The position numbers and the translations under genes are program-made. The notes beneath the pieces were generated by a model. It had not been told where the DNA came from. It did no database searches and saw only the letters and a program-made list of their open reading frames with translations. DNA of 64,000 bases from Anaerolineales bacterium (GTDB taxonomy: Bacteria > Chloroflexota > Anaerolineae > Anaerolineales > Villigracilaceae): the NCBI GenBank assembly GCA_023382595.1, contig JAHDWB010000002.1:248001-312000 (forward strand), written 5' to 3'. This document shows positions 51,401 to 60,641 of the stretch, piece by piece (positions within the stretch are counted from its first letter, which is position 1; every line of letters starts with the position of its first letter).

Positions 51401-51816
51401 TGAAAATCCCCGACTCTGTAAAACAATTGATCGCCTCCGCCCCGCTCGCGCATTTGACCACGCTCAACGCAGACGGCAGTCCGCAAGTGACCGTGGTGTG
51501 GGTTGGCATACAGGACGATGAATTCGTCTGCGCCCACATGACCGCGTATCAGAAAGTCAGGAACATTCAGAACGACCCGCGTGTGGTCTTATCCATGCTG
51601 GGGCACAAGAAAACCGAAATGGGCTTGCAGGAATATCTGGTCGTGTACGGGAACGCCTACCTGACCGAAGGCGGCGCGGCGGACTTGCTCCAAAAACTGG
51701 CATATTCTTATATCGGTCCTAATGTGGAATTCCCGCCTCAATCGGTTCGTAATCAATCAGGGTTTATCACGCACATCGTCCCACAAAGGTTTGCAGGGGT
51801 TGGGGCGTGGAAGTGA
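51397..51816 (+). CDS. PPOX-class F420/FMN-dependent oxidoreductase
   Basis: A 139-residue split-barrel flavoprotein: AHLTTLNADGSPQVTVVWV and YQKVRNIQNDPRVVLSM are typical of TIGR03618-like PPOX proteins. It belongs to the same broad family as the fragment at the start of the window but to another subgroup. The substrate is unknown. It overlaps the alpha-galactosidase gene by four bases; no functional link is obvious. Confidence 0.82.
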   Translation: MMKIPDSVKQLIASAPLAHLTTLNADGSPQVTVVWVGIQDDEFVCAHMTAYQKVRNIQNDPRVVLSMLGHKKTEMGLQEYLVVYGNAYLTEGGAADLLQKLAYSYIGPNVEFPPQSVRNQSGFITHIVPQRFAGVGAWK

Positions 51817-51844
51817 AATTGTGATTATTGCTTATTTGACATTT

Positions 51845-52732
51845 TTATTGTAAGACTACTTCGCTCACCAATTTCATAAACACTTTTCTACCCTGCGAAT
51901 GTGAGAGCTTGCGAATTCTATAAAGCCTTTGCCCAGCAGCAGCGAGAATATTATCTTTCATTTTATCTCGCTTACGCTGGTTTTCATTATCATGCGTAGA
52001 ACTATCAAGTTCAAAGAAGTAAACAGGTATATATTCTTTGTGTTGGTCAAAAACCACACAATCTACAACAGCCGTGAAGAAATAGCTTTTTTCATCCGAA
52101 GATAAAAACGATTGAACTTTATCAAAGTCGATCAATGTGCTAAGTGCAACATTTGGATAAGCCATGAACAGTGGAAACACGTCTCTAACAGCCATAAAAA
52201 AATCGTGTTCCTGCGGAGATTTGAATAGGCTGATAGTGTAATTGCTCGAAGAAATGTTTTTGTTTTCAGTTACAAGAATTTTTTGACTTTGTGAGTGTGA
52301 TATAACTTTGGGTAGAGTTTGCGAATATTTCTCTATAATGTTGGCACAAAAACTATCTTGAGGGAGTTTAGCTGCATAATAATATGCCTGCTCGACATCA
52401 CCTTTTTTATCGTGAAGTTTTGCAAGTTCAATAATTAATTTGTTTAGGGTTACATCAGAAAGTAAGTACAATTTGCCGGAATGAATTAAGTACAGATTTG
52501 ACAAATTTCGCTCGAACTTCTCATCTTGCTGGAATTCTTCAAAGTTTCTGATGAACTCACTTTCGACCACCTTGAAGGCGGCCTCCAGTGCATAATCAGT
52601 AGGAATCACCTTGCTATAGGCATGAAACAAATCCACTAACTCTGACCATTTCTTTTGTGCTAAGAATTGGTAAACCCGCTCGGGATTTAGTGGCGGTAAA
52701 GTTTTTTGACGCTTTGAATTATCACGAACCAT
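51845..52732 (-). CDS. DUF2726-domain protein, AT-rich, probably acquired
   Basis: A 295-residue protein starting MVRDNSKRQKTLPPL. The C-terminal 120 residues match the DUF2726 pattern (VVDCVVFDQHKEYIPVYFFELD, then KRDKMKDNILAAAGQRLYRIRKL), a restriction-endonuclease-like (PD-(D/E)xK-type) fold of unknown role. Helical N-terminal region (about 20-140). The base composition is clearly more AT-rich than the flanking genes. The frame is open upstream to 53047, but that part overlaps the pterin dehydratase and has no family likeness. ATG 52732 overlaps the dehydratase stop (TAATG). Confidence 0.7.
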   Translation of the reverse strand: MVRDNSKRQKTLPPLNPERVYQFLAQKKWSELVDLFHAYSKVIPTDYALEAAFKVVESEFIRNFEEFQQDEKFERNLSNLYLIHSGKLYLLSDVTLNKLIIELAKLHDKKGDVEQAYYYAAKLPQDSFCANIIEKYSQTLPKVISHSQSQKILVTENKNISSSNYTISLFKSPQEHDFFMAVRDVFPLFMAYPNVALSTLIDFDKVQSFLSSDEKSYFFTAVVDCVVFDQHKEYIPVYFFELDSSTHDNENQRKRDKMKDNILAAAGQRLYRIRKLSHSQGRKVFMKLVSEVVLQ

Positions 52733-53070
52733 TACCCAACCATCCCATCCGTCTTCGCCGCCATGACGAAATCGTTCTGATGCAGTCCTTTCACCACATG
52801 CGTCCACCACTGCACGGTGACCCTGCCCCACTCGACCACCATCAGCGGATGGTGGTCTTCCTTTTCGGCGGTCATCGCGATCTTGTTCACGAACGCCATC
52901 GTCTCGACGTAATTCTTGAATTTGAACACACGCTGCAAACGCCGGATGCCGTCCGCTTCGATCAATTCCCATGCGGGGATCTGCGGCATCAACTCCGTGA
53001 TCTCGGCATCGGTCAACGCGGGGTCGCCTTTGCGGCAGGGAATGCATTTTCCAGCGGCAAGGTCGGTCAT
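52732..53070 (-). CDS. phhB: Pterin-4a-carbinolamine dehydratase
   Basis: A 112-residue cytoplasmic enzyme (PhhB/DCoH) that dehydrates 4a-hydroxytetrahydropterin. The motif DHHPLMVVEWGRVTVQWWTH holds the catalytic histidines; FKNYVETMAFVNKIA precedes it. The N-terminal CIPCRKGDPAL is common in bacterial members. No phenylalanine hydroxylase is present in the window, so the reason for its placement is unclear; some relatives serve molybdopterin or other pterin metabolism. The start overlaps the stop of the upstream fusion gene by four bases. Confidence 0.92.
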   Translation of the reverse strand: MTDLAAGKCIPCRKGDPALTDAEITELMPQIPAWELIEADGIRRLQRVFKFKNYVETMAFVNKIAMTAEKEDHHPLMVVEWGRVTVQWWTHVVKGLHQNDFVMAAKTDGMVG

Positions 53071-55760
53071 TTCAAAAACTCCGTCAATTTTCCCATCTCA
53101 GACAGCGTGGACAACCTCACCCGCAGCACCTTGCGTCCCGCCGCCTTCAACGCTTCGTAATCCCCCAGCGCCTGTGCGCGGAGCAGTGTGCCGAAGGTCA
53201 ATCCCTGCGTGGGGATATCCATGTCCACCTCGGCATCGTACACCACCTGAATGAAGCGTCCCTTGTTGGGACCGCCCTTGTGGAACTGCCCCGTCGAATG
53301 TTGGAAGCGCGGACCGAATCCAGCCGTGACGGGCAGCTTGGTTTTCTCACGAACGACTACACGCAAATCCTGAATCACTTCGATCATTTCACCCGTGCGC
53401 GGCAGGTAGGCATTGATGGTAATGAATGCACCAGATTTCGGATCAGACAGAAACGCTTCCAACTCCCCTTTTGCGTTCGCCGCATCCACCAAATCAACTT
53501 CGGCAAGCGAACCAGTCGTCTGAAAATCTTTGATCTTTGCAATCGTGCGCAACTTGCTATCTTGCACATCGGGCTGGTCGAAGGCGTTGATACCCAAAAT
53601 ATGGCATGCCGTCGCAATCGCAACCTCCCAGCGGAAGAACTCCGCGCCCGCATCATACGGGCTCTCAATCGGGAACTCGACCACAGGAAAGCCCGCGCTC
53701 TTCAACTCGGCAATCCCCGCTTCCAACTCGCCAGTGGACTTGAGATACACGAACAGCCTGTCGTCGCCATAGACATCGGGTGCGCCCAACGGCTCCAACG
53801 CCACAGGCAGGATGCCATTCCCGTCTTTGCCGCTGGATTCGGCGATGACTTGCTCGACCCACCCCGCCAACGCGGACACAGACGCATCAGCGACGACGGT
53901 CAACTTGTCTCTGCCCATCAAAGCGGATTCTGCCATCAGAGCGCCCAACGCCGCGCCAGGATTGCGCGCCGCAGGGACATCCGCCAGCGACTGTTTACGC
54001 ATCCGCTCCGCCGCGCCGATCAGTTGCTCCATGTCCATGCCGAGCAAGGCCGCAGGGACCAAGCCGAAATCGGTCAGCGCGGAGAAACGTCCGCCCACAT
54101 TCGGGTCCGCGTTGAAGATCTTGCGGAAGCCGCGCTCCTGCGCGAGTTTTTCGAGCGATGTGCCTGCATCGGTGATGGCGACAAAGCGCGAGCCATTCCC
54201 CTTGCTCAACTCCCACAGATAATCGAACGCCGCCATCAACTCCGCGGTGCCGCCCGATTTGCTGGCGACGATGTACAAGGCTTTATCGGGCGGATAATCC
54301 GCCACCGCCTGAGCCACCTGCTGCGGGTCGGTCGAATCGAGAATCGCAAGTGAAAGTTTTGCCATCACACCAAAACCCGCCATCAACGAACTGAGCACTT
54401 CGGCGGTCAGCGATGAGCCGCCCATGCCGATCACCAGCACGCGGTCAATTTTTTCATCGTGGACTTGCCTGGCAAATTCAAGATAGCCATCCAACCGCTT
54501 GCGGGCATCTTCGACGGAGTCCAGCCAGCCGAGGCGGATTCTCACTTCGGCTTGTCCAGCGGAATCACTCGTCCATAAAGTCACGTCGTGTTCCCACAGG
54601 CGTTTGGGGAACGAATCCATTTCGAGTTGGGATAAACGCTCGGAAACAGAATCAGTTATCGGGGCGATAGAAGCGAGCGCGGACTTACGTCGTTCGTCAA
54701 TCGCTTCCAGCAAGGCCTTAAACGCATCCGCAAATGCCCCCACGCCTTCGTCTTCCAACCCCTGCGTGATCGTGCTCATCGAAATGCCGAGCGCTTTCAG
54801 ATCGACAAAAACGTTTTGCGCGTCGTCGAGATCGCGGGTGACGGTGAGCGCCGCCTTGCCGTGATCGCGGAAGGCATCGAGCGTGGCGGGCGGCACGGTG
54901 TTGACGGTGTCGGGACCGATGAGTTCATCCACGTACAGCGTGTCGGAGTATTGCGGATTCTTCGTGCCAGTGGACGCCCACAACGGACGCTGGGCACGCG
55001 CGCGGAAACGGGCTTTGAGCGTGGCAAAACGCGGCGACGTGAAAATGGACTCAAACGATTCATACGCGAGTTTTGCGTTGGCAATGGCGGCTTTACCGCG
55101 CAAGGGAGAATCTTCGGGGAGTTTGGGATCGATCTTGGAATCAACGCGCGAGACGAAGAACGAAGCGACAGACGCGATGTGATGAATGGGCAGGTCTTTC
55201 GATGTGCGGTCTTCGAGACCCGCGAGATAGGCGTCCATCACTTCGGCGTAGCGCGTGAGCGAAAAGATCAGCGTGACGTTGACGTTGATGCCCGCCGCAA
55301 TGCTGGCACGGATGGCAGGAATGCCTTCTTTTGTAGCAGGGATCTTCACCATCAGGTTCGGGCGATTCACACGACCCCAAAGTTCCTGCGCCTGCTGAAT
55401 TGTGCCTTCGGTATCGCGCGCCAGATACGGGCTGACTTCGATGCTGACGTAGCCATCTCCGCCTTTGGTCTTTTCGTACAGCGGCGCAAAGAGATCACAG
55501 GCTTCTTGAATATCTTCCACGGCGAGCTGCCAGAAGATTTTTTCCGCATCCCAGCCGCCCCACGCCAGCGGGATCAATGCCGCGTCGTAATCGTTGGTCT
55601 TTGCGATGGCGTTCTGGAAGATGGTCGGGTTTGACGTCACGCCGCGAATGTCACCGCGCTGTATCATGGCGTTCAATTCCCCATTGACCAGTAATTTTCT
55701 CTGAATGTTGTCGTACCAGAGGGATTGCCCGAGGGATGTGAGTTTTTTTATTGGGGTCAT
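53067..55760 (-). CDS. tal-pgi: Bifunctional transaldolase / glucose-6-phosphate isomerase
   Basis: An 897-residue fusion. Residues 1-370 are transaldolase (GVTSNPTIFQNAI and the Schiff-base Lys139 in LMVKIPATKEG). Residues 400-897 are a phosphoglucose isomerase-type SIS domain (RVLVIGMGGSSLTAEVL, FVAITDAGTSLEKLAQERGF). The Tal-Pgi fusion is known from several phyla including Chloroflexota. It interconverts fructose-6-P with glucose-6-P and exchanges dihydroxyacetone units in the pentose phosphate pathway. It is located with rpiB and tkt on the same strand. Confidence 0.95.
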   Translation of the reverse strand: MTPIKKLTSLGQSLWYDNIQRKLLVNGELNAMIQRGDIRGVTSNPTIFQNAIAKTNDYDAALIPLAWGGWDAEKIFWQLAVEDIQEACDLFAPLYEKTKGGDGYVSIEVSPYLARDTEGTIQQAQELWGRVNRPNLMVKIPATKEGIPAIRASIAAGINVNVTLIFSLTRYAEVMDAYLAGLEDRTSKDLPIHHIASVASFFVSRVDSKIDPKLPEDSPLRGKAAIANAKLAYESFESIFTSPRFATLKARFRARAQRPLWASTGTKNPQYSDTLYVDELIGPDTVNTVPPATLDAFRDHGKAALTVTRDLDDAQNVFVDLKALGISMSTITQGLEDEGVGAFADAFKALLEAIDERRKSALASIAPITDSVSERLSQLEMDSFPKRLWEHDVTLWTSDSAGQAEVRIRLGWLDSVEDARKRLDGYLEFARQVHDEKIDRVLVIGMGGSSLTAEVLSSLMAGFGVMAKLSLAILDSTDPQQVAQAVADYPPDKALYIVASKSGGTAELMAAFDYLWELSKGNGSRFVAITDAGTSLEKLAQERGFRKIFNADPNVGGRFSALTDFGLVPAALLGMDMEQLIGAAERMRKQSLADVPAARNPGAALGALMAESALMGRDKLTVVADASVSALAGWVEQVIAESSGKDGNGILPVALEPLGAPDVYGDDRLFVYLKSTGELEAGIAELKSAGFPVVEFPIESPYDAGAEFFRWEVAIATACHILGINAFDQPDVQDSKLRTIAKIKDFQTTGSLAEVDLVDAANAKGELEAFLSDPKSGAFITINAYLPRTGEMIEVIQDLRVVVREKTKLPVTAGFGPRFQHSTGQFHKGGPNKGRFIQVVYDAEVDMDIPTQGLTFGTLLRAQALGDYEALKAAGRKVLRVRLSTLSEMGKLTEFLK

Positions 55761-55794
55761 TGTTGATTTCCGTTTTAAGAGTTTTAATGTTTGA

Positions 55795-55893
55795 CAGTTT
55801 GAAGGTTGGGAAGTTTGAAAGTTAGCAGGTTAGACTTCGTATTCGGAGCCATCTTTCAACCTGTAAACCTCCCAACTTTTAACTTTCTAACCG
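55795..55893. repeat. Intergenic imperfect inverted repeat (GAAAGTTAG / AACTTTCTAAC words)
   Basis: The arms 55801-55832 and 55853-55893 pair imperfectly through words such as GGTTGGGAAGTTTG, GAAAGTTAG and AGGTTAG against CTTTCAACCTG, AAACCTCCCAAC and AACTTTCTAAC. It fills the spacer between rpiB and tal-pgi and overlaps the rpiB stop region. It shares words with the spacers at 2692 and 47834. Confidence 0.6.
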
Positions 55894-56345
55894 CTCTCTT
55901 CCATCTTCTTTATCTTTCCCACCCGCCGCGCATAGCGTTCTCCGCTTGGGTCTTCCCCAAGGTAACGGGCATTGAGGAATGCAGGCACAAGGACTCTCAC
56001 GAGTTCAGGTCCGATCACGCGCCCGCCCATACACAAGACATTCATGGCGTCGTGTGCCACGCCTTGCGCGGCGGAATAGGTATCATGACAGATCGAGGCG
56101 TAAATGCCTTTCATTTTATTCGCCGCGATCGCCGCGCCGATACCCGATCCGCAGATCAAAATTCCGCGCTCGGCTTCGCCGCTCTGGACTTTCTCGCCGA
56201 CCTTTTTCGTGAAATCGGGAAAGTCCACCGCGTCCGCGCTGAACGTGCCGACATCGATCACTTCATGTCCGGCGGCTTTCACCGCTTCGACGACGACATC
56301 CTTGAGCGGAAATCCCGCATGGTCACAACCGACTGCTACTTTCAT
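55887..56345 (-). CDS. rpiB: Ribose-5-phosphate isomerase B
   Basis: A 152-residue cytoplasmic enzyme that interconverts ribulose-5-P and ribose-5-P. Family motifs: VAVGCDHAGFPLK at the start, ILICGSGIGAAIAANK with the active-site cysteine, and CHDTYSAAQGVAHDAMNVLCMGGRVIG. Full length. It lies between transketolase and the transaldolase-PGI fusion on the same strand, completing a non-oxidative pentose phosphate set. Confidence 0.95.
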   Translation of the reverse strand: MKVAVGCDHAGFPLKDVVVEAVKAAGHEVIDVGTFSADAVDFPDFTKKVGEKVQSGEAERGILICGSGIGAAIAANKMKGIYASICHDTYSAAQGVAHDAMNVLCMGGRVIGPELVRVLVPAFLNARYLGEDPSGERYARRVGKIKKMEESG

Positions 56346-56362
56346 TTTCCATCCTTAATTGC

Positions 56363-56386
56363 AGGGGCGCAGTGTCCTGTGCCCCT
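56363..56386 (-). repeat. Hairpin AGGGGCGCA/TGTGCCCCT between tkt and rpiB
   Basis: Nine-base arms (one G-T wobble) with a short loop in the 47-base spacer. On the minus strand it is followed only by GCAATTAAGG, so it is not a clear terminator; more likely a stability element or dispersed hairpin. Confidence 0.5.
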
Positions 56387-56392
56387 ACGGGT

Positions 56393-58360
56393 TCATAATT
56401 CTTTTGCGCACTTTACCACATTCTCCACCGTGAAGCCAAGTTTCTCGAAGATGACCTTGTACGGAGCGGATGCGCCAAAGCGCTCGATGCTGATAACGGA
56501 CCCCGCGTATCTCTCCCAGCCGAGACCTGATCCCGCTTCGACAGCGAGTCGCTTCTGGATGCTTTTCGGCAACACCGACTCACGATACGCCTCATCCTGT
56601 TTCTCGAACAGTTCCCAACTGGGGAAGGAGACCACGCGCACACCTTTACCTTCGTCCGCGAGCTTTTGCGCGGCTTCGAAAATAAGACTGACCTCCGAGC
56701 CAGACGCCATGAGGATCATTTCAGGATTTCCAAAATCCTTCAGCACATACGCGCCTTTTTCCACGGACGCAGGTGATTCCAACACAGGCAATGCCTGGCG
56801 GGTCAATGCCAGCACGGTGGGACCATGTCTATTTTCAATTGCAACCTTCCACGCTTGGGCGGTCTCGTTCGCATCGGCGGGGCGGATGACCATCAGATTG
56901 GGAATCAATCGCAGGGAAGTCAGATGCTCGACGGGTTGATGAGTCGGTCCATCTTCGCCCAATCCAACGCTGTCATGCGTGAAAATGAAAATGGACGGGT
57001 AATGTGAAAGTGCCGCGAGCCGCACCGCCGCGCGCATGTAATCGGCAAAAACGAGGAAGGTCGCGCCGTAGGGAATCACGCCGCCGAAGATGGACATGCC
57101 ATTAAGAACCGAGCCCATTGCATGTTCGCGCACGCCGAAATGGAAGTTGCGCCCTTCGGGAGAGTCTTTTTGGAAGGCGGGCGAGCCGTCAATTTTGGTG
57201 TTATTGGAAGGAGCCAGATCCGCGGAGCCACCGATGAGTTCGGGCAGTATCGGCGCAAGCGCGTTAATGACCTTGCCTGAAGCGGCGCGGGTTGCCATGC
57301 CCTTCGGGTCGGCGGGGAATTTCGGGAGTACGGATTCCCAGTCTGCGGGCAGGTCGCCGTTCAGGCGGCGCGCCAATTCAACCCCAAGTTCGGGATGCGC
57401 CTGTTTGTAGGCATCGAAGCGCTTCTTCCAACCGGCTTCGAGTTCGCGTCCACGATCCACGGCTTGACGATAGAACGCCAACACATCGTTGGGAATGAAG
57501 AAACGCGGTTCTTTTTCCCAGCCGAGGTTGTCCTTGGCGGCATCCAGTTCTTCGTCGCCGAGCGGTTCACCGTGCGCCTTGGCAGTCCCTTGTCGTTTCG
57601 GCGCGCCGTAGCCAATGACCGTACGGCACATGATGATGGACGGACGCGGGTCGGCTTTGGCGGCTTGGATGGCGTTGTCAATCATATCCACGTCATTGCC
57701 ATCGTCCACGCGTTGGACGTGCCAGCCGTATGCCTCGAAGCGTTTGGCGCGGTCTTCGGTGAAGGCAAGGTCAGTGGAACCGTCAATCGAAATCTTGTTA
57801 TCGTCGTAGAGGTAGATCAGCTGCCCGAGCGAGAGATGTCCCGCCAGCGATGCGGCTTCGGAGGCAACTCCTTCCATCAGGTCGCCATCCGTGACGATGG
57901 CGTAGATGTAGGGATCGATCAATTCGTAATCAGGTTTGTTGAACACCGCCGCAAGATGCGAAGCGGCAATTGCCATGCCCACACCGTTCGCAAAGCCCTG
58001 CCCGAGCGGACCAGTGGTCACTTCTACGCCGGGGGTCAAGCCGTATTCGGGATGTCCGGGCGTGAGGCTGTCCCACTGGCGGAAGTTCTGCAATTGCTCG
58101 AGAGGTAGGTCGTACCCGGTCAAATGGAGAAGCGAGTACAGAAGCATGGAACCATGCCCGCCCGAAAGGACGAAGCGGTCGCGTCCCATCCATTTTGGAT
58201 TGCGGGGATTATGTCTCAGGTGACGGGTCCAGATGGTGAACGCCATCGCCGCCGCGCCCATGGGAAGCCCGGGGTGACCGGAATTCGCCTTTTGGACGCC
58301 GTCGGCGGAGAGGAAACGAAGTGCGTTGATCGCGCGGGATTGAAGTTGTTGTGTTGTCAT
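56393..58360 (-). CDS. tkt: Transketolase
   Basis: A 655-residue thiamine-diphosphate enzyme. [16 protein letters not shown] at the N-terminus, the TPP/Mg motif [19 protein letters not shown] continuing to DDNKISIDG, and the middle domain [21 protein letters not shown] with the catalytic histidine region. Full length. It moves two-carbon units in the pentose phosphate pathway. Upstream gene of the tkt-rpiB-tal/pgi series. Confidence 0.96.
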   Translation of the reverse strand: MTTQQLQSRAINALRFLSADGVQKANSGHPGLPMGAAAMAFTIWTRHLRHNPRNPKWMGRDRFVLSGGHGSMLLYSLLHLTGYDLPLEQLQNFRQWDSLTPGHPEYGLTPGVEVTTGPLGQGFANGVGMAIAASHLAAVFNKPDYELIDPYIYAIVTDGDLMEGVASEAASLAGHLSLGQLIYLYDDNKISIDGSTDLAFTEDRAKRFEAYGWHVQRVDDGNDVDMIDNAIQAAKADPRPSIIMCRTVIGYGAPKRQGTAKAHGEPLGDEELDAAKDNLGWEKEPRFFIPNDVLAFYRQAVDRGRELEAGWKKRFDAYKQAHPELGVELARRLNGDLPADWESVLPKFPADPKGMATRAASGKVINALAPILPELIGGSADLAPSNNTKIDGSPAFQKDSPEGRNFHFGVREHAMGSVLNGMSIFGGVIPYGATFLVFADYMRAAVRLAALSHYPSIFIFTHDSVGLGEDGPTHQPVEHLTSLRLIPNLMVIRPADANETAQAWKVAIENRHGPTVLALTRQALPVLESPASVEKGAYVLKDFGNPEMILMASGSEVSLIFEAAQKLADEGKGVRVVSFPSWELFEKQDEAYRESVLPKSIQKRLAVEAGSGLGWERYAGSVISIERFGASAPYKVIFEKLGFTVENVVKCAKEL

Positions 58361-58381
58361 GAGGGATGGTCTGCCATTCGA

Positions 58382-59143
58382 TTAATATTTTTCTTTCAAC
58401 TCCCTTTCGGGCAAAACGATGACCCCTTCCTTTGGATCGCCCACAAAGGAGATGTGTTCGTGTTTGTTCGCCGCCAGCCAGGCGGTATATGCGGCAACCA
58501 GCGCGTCGAGTTCCTCGGGTTGATACAACAGGTCGAGGGGCCAGATGCCTTTGGTCATCTTATAGCGCGTGATCTCTTCGAAGAAATCCATCGGGTCCTT
58601 GATGCGGACGCCACACTCATATAAGAGCAACTGCCTTTGGATCTTCCCTTCCAGCGAGGGCTTGGGTTGTGGCACATCCCCCGCCATCACACAATAACAG
58701 GCATGCGGATGGGTCTCCAAAATCTGGTGCGTTGCTTCCTCAGCGGGGTATTTTTTGAAACCTATCTTTTCCAGCTTGCGGTATAACGAGAAACCAACCT
58801 GCACCCAGGCGGGACAGGCTTCCACTTTTGATGGCGTGCCTGAAACGGTAATGCCTCGCTCGCGCAGTTCATATTCCGCCACGCGGTATTCCGCCGCGCG
58901 GACCTTGTGCGGTGTGAGCATTTCCTTCTTCAATTTACTGCGCACCAATCCGCGGTTGACGCTGGCCGGCGCGTTGACCGCCACCACCGCCGATTGCTGA
59001 CCCGCGAGAAATGCGGTCACATCATCCAATTCGCCGTGCGCCAGCGCGACAAGATTCATCCCCTTGTCCAACGCGGCATACGTGAAGGACTTTTGGGATG
59101 AGGTCGGGTCGATGCCTACAAATACAGAGTTGGTGAAAAACAT
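58382..59143 (-). CDS. DUF429-family protein (predicted RNase-H-like nuclease)
   Basis: A 253-residue protein. The N-terminus VFVGIDPTSSQKSFTYAAL and the later VVAVNAPASVNRG carry the acidic positions of the DUF429 family, predicted to adopt an RNase-H-like fold. ETHPHACYCVMAG and the C-terminal LDALVAAYTAWLAA are also family-like. No function is proven. It precedes transketolase by 21 bases and diverges from the TlpA-like gene. Confidence 0.75.
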   Translation of the reverse strand: MFFTNSVFVGIDPTSSQKSFTYAALDKGMNLVALAHGELDDVTAFLAGQQSAVVAVNAPASVNRGLVRSKLKKEMLTPHKVRAAEYRVAEYELRERGITVSGTPSKVEACPAWVQVGFSLYRKLEKIGFKKYPAEEATHQILETHPHACYCVMAGDVPQPKPSLEGKIQRQLLLYECGVRIKDPMDFFEEITRYKMTKGIWPLDLLYQPEELDALVAAYTAWLAANKHEHISFVGDPKEGVIVLPERELKEKY

Positions 59144-59236
59144 AGTAAGATATGCCCAAACTGGAACAACAAAAAAAGAAGGAACTTTCCCCTATTTTAC
59201 TTCCAAAACGGGCAATCCCCATCAAAGACTCGAAAA

Positions 59237-59773
59237 ATGACCAGATTCCAACGCATTATCTTATATCTCCTTCTTCTCATCGCAGGCGGATCGTGGATCG
59301 TCCTGTCGGCTGAGACCGGGACATTCGCAGCCAGCGCGCCCGCTCCACAAAAAGGATTCATGGCGCCCGATTTCTCACTCAAAACGCCGACCGGCGAGAC
59401 CTACACGCTCTCGGAATTGAAGGGGCAGGCTGTGCTGGTCAACCTGTGGGCGACGTGGTGTCCGCCCTGCCGCGCGGAAATGCCCGCCATCGAAAAAATG
59501 TACAATGAATACAAGGAGCAGGGCTTCATCGTGCTGGCGGTCAACAGTACTGTTCAGGATAACCCGCTGGCGATCACGCCCTTCACAGACGAATACAACC
59601 TGACCTTCCCCATCCTGCTCGACGAATTGGGCGAAGTCAGCCGCGCTTATCAAGTACGTTCCCTGCCATCCACTTATTTCATCAACCGCCACGGCATCAT
59701 CACCGAGGTCGTCATCGGCGGACCGATGTCCGAGGCATTGCTGCGCACGCGCATCGAAGAGGCGTTGAAATAA
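59237..59773 (+). CDS. TlpA-family thiol:disulfide oxidoreductase
   Basis: A 178-residue extracytoplasmic thioredoxin-like protein. Membrane anchor or signal segment at about 7-25, then APDFSLKTPTGETYTLSELKG and the active site WATWCPPC (C75, C78); the cis-Pro lies in SLPSTYFI. Members reduce disulfides outside the membrane, often for cytochrome c maturation. That would suit the multiheme cytochromes at 61774 onward. It is one base before the Lgt-like gene. Confidence 0.9.
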   Translation: MTRFQRIILYLLLLIAGGSWIVLSAETGTFAASAPAPQKGFMAPDFSLKTPTGETYTLSELKGQAVLVNLWATWCPPCRAEMPAIEKMYNEYKEQGFIVLAVNSTVQDNPLAITPFTDEYNLTFPILLDELGEVSRAYQVRSLPSTYFINRHGIITEVVIGGPMSEALLRTRIEEALK

Positions 59774-59774
59774 C

Positions 59775-60518
59775 ATGCTCGAACTATTCCGCGATCTCTT
59801 CGCCCCGCCCCGCCATATGATCTTGCTCGTCATTGCCGCCTGGCTGGGTCTCACGCTCGCCGAAAAACGGACGGAACATCACGGCATCAGCAAGGATGAC
59901 CTCAACAACATCACGTTCTACGCATTGATCGCCTTCGTCGTCGGCGGGCGGCTTACCCACGTCCTGCAAAACATCTCCGCTTTCATGAAAAGTCCGCTCG
60001 GCATCGTCTCGATCAACCCGGACCTCTTCGACCCGTTCGGCGGTCTCGCCATTGCTGCCATCACCGCGTTGATCTACGGTCAGCGGAAACAACTGGCGTT
60101 CTGGAACACACTTGACGCACTAACCCCTTTCTTCGCCGTGGTTGTGCTCGGATTGGGATTGAGTCATCTCGCCGCTGGAACCTCCTTCGGAAAGCCGACT
60201 AACCTGCCCTGGGGCATCGACCTTTGGAATGCCGTCCGCCACCCAACCCAGATCTACGAAGTTCTCGCATCGCTTCTGATCCTGTGCCTGCTCTGGTTCC
60301 TCAAGCCGAATCCACGCCCGGGCATGTCCTTCCTGATCTTCGCCGCACTGACGTCGCTGTCGCAGCTCATCATCCAAGCCTTTCGCGGCGACAGCACCCT
60401 GCTCGCCGGAGGTCTGCGTCAGGGACAGGTCATTGCCTGGGTCGTGCTGGCAGTTTGCTTTGTCCTGATCGAAGCGAGACTTGCGGAAAATAAAAGAGAG
60501 CAGGAACAAGCTTCCTGA
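59775..60518 (+). CDS. Lgt-like (prolipoprotein diacylglyceryl transferase family) membrane protein
   Basis: A 247-residue membrane protein with about seven hydrophobic segments. VVGGRLTHVLQN corresponds to the conserved GGRxG region and VRHPTQIYEVLAS to the C-terminal HPTQLYE motif of Lgt. The N-terminal signature HGGL-type region is weak, so it may be an Lgt paralogue rather than the housekeeping enzyme. The many lipoproteins in the window need an Lgt, but the pairing with a TlpA-like gene suggests a special role. It ends at a strong terminator. Confidence 0.75.
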   Translation: MLELFRDLFAPPRHMILLVIAAWLGLTLAEKRTEHHGISKDDLNNITFYALIAFVVGGRLTHVLQNISAFMKSPLGIVSINPDLFDPFGGLAIAAITALIYGQRKQLAFWNTLDALTPFFAVVVLGLGLSHLAAGTSFGKPTNLPWGIDLWNAVRHPTQIYEVLASLLILCLLWFLKPNPRPGMSFLIFAALTSLSQLIIQAFRGDSTLLAGGLRQGQVIAWVVLAVCFVLIEARLAENKREQEQAS

Positions 60519-60582
60519 TTCCAATAAACAACCTATTCATGCCATCTCGCATTATCTTATACCCATGATGGTTTACTTTAAT

Positions 60583-60627
60583 AAAAAACCAAGACGCCAT
60601 CCGTTTCGGATGGCGTCTTGGTTTTTT
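60583..60627. terminator. Strong bidirectional terminator
   Basis: ACCAAGACGCCATCCG (60588-60603), three-base loop, CGGATGGCGTCTTGGT (60607-60622), flanked by six A and six T. It lies between the convergent Lgt-like and XRE-cupin genes. Confidence 0.95.
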
Positions 60628-60641
60628 ACTCTGTATTCGTA

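Noticed and set aside
52733..53047. N-terminal extension of the DUF2726 protein
   Set aside because: The added part lies in another frame of the pterin dehydratase gene, has Arg-rich unlikely composition and no family likeness.
841..58360. Long open frames opposite to the AOR, aminotransferase, transketolase and transaldolase genes
   Set aside because: They are shadows created by the codon bias of the real genes: His/Arg-rich composition, no ribosome binding sites and no family motifs.
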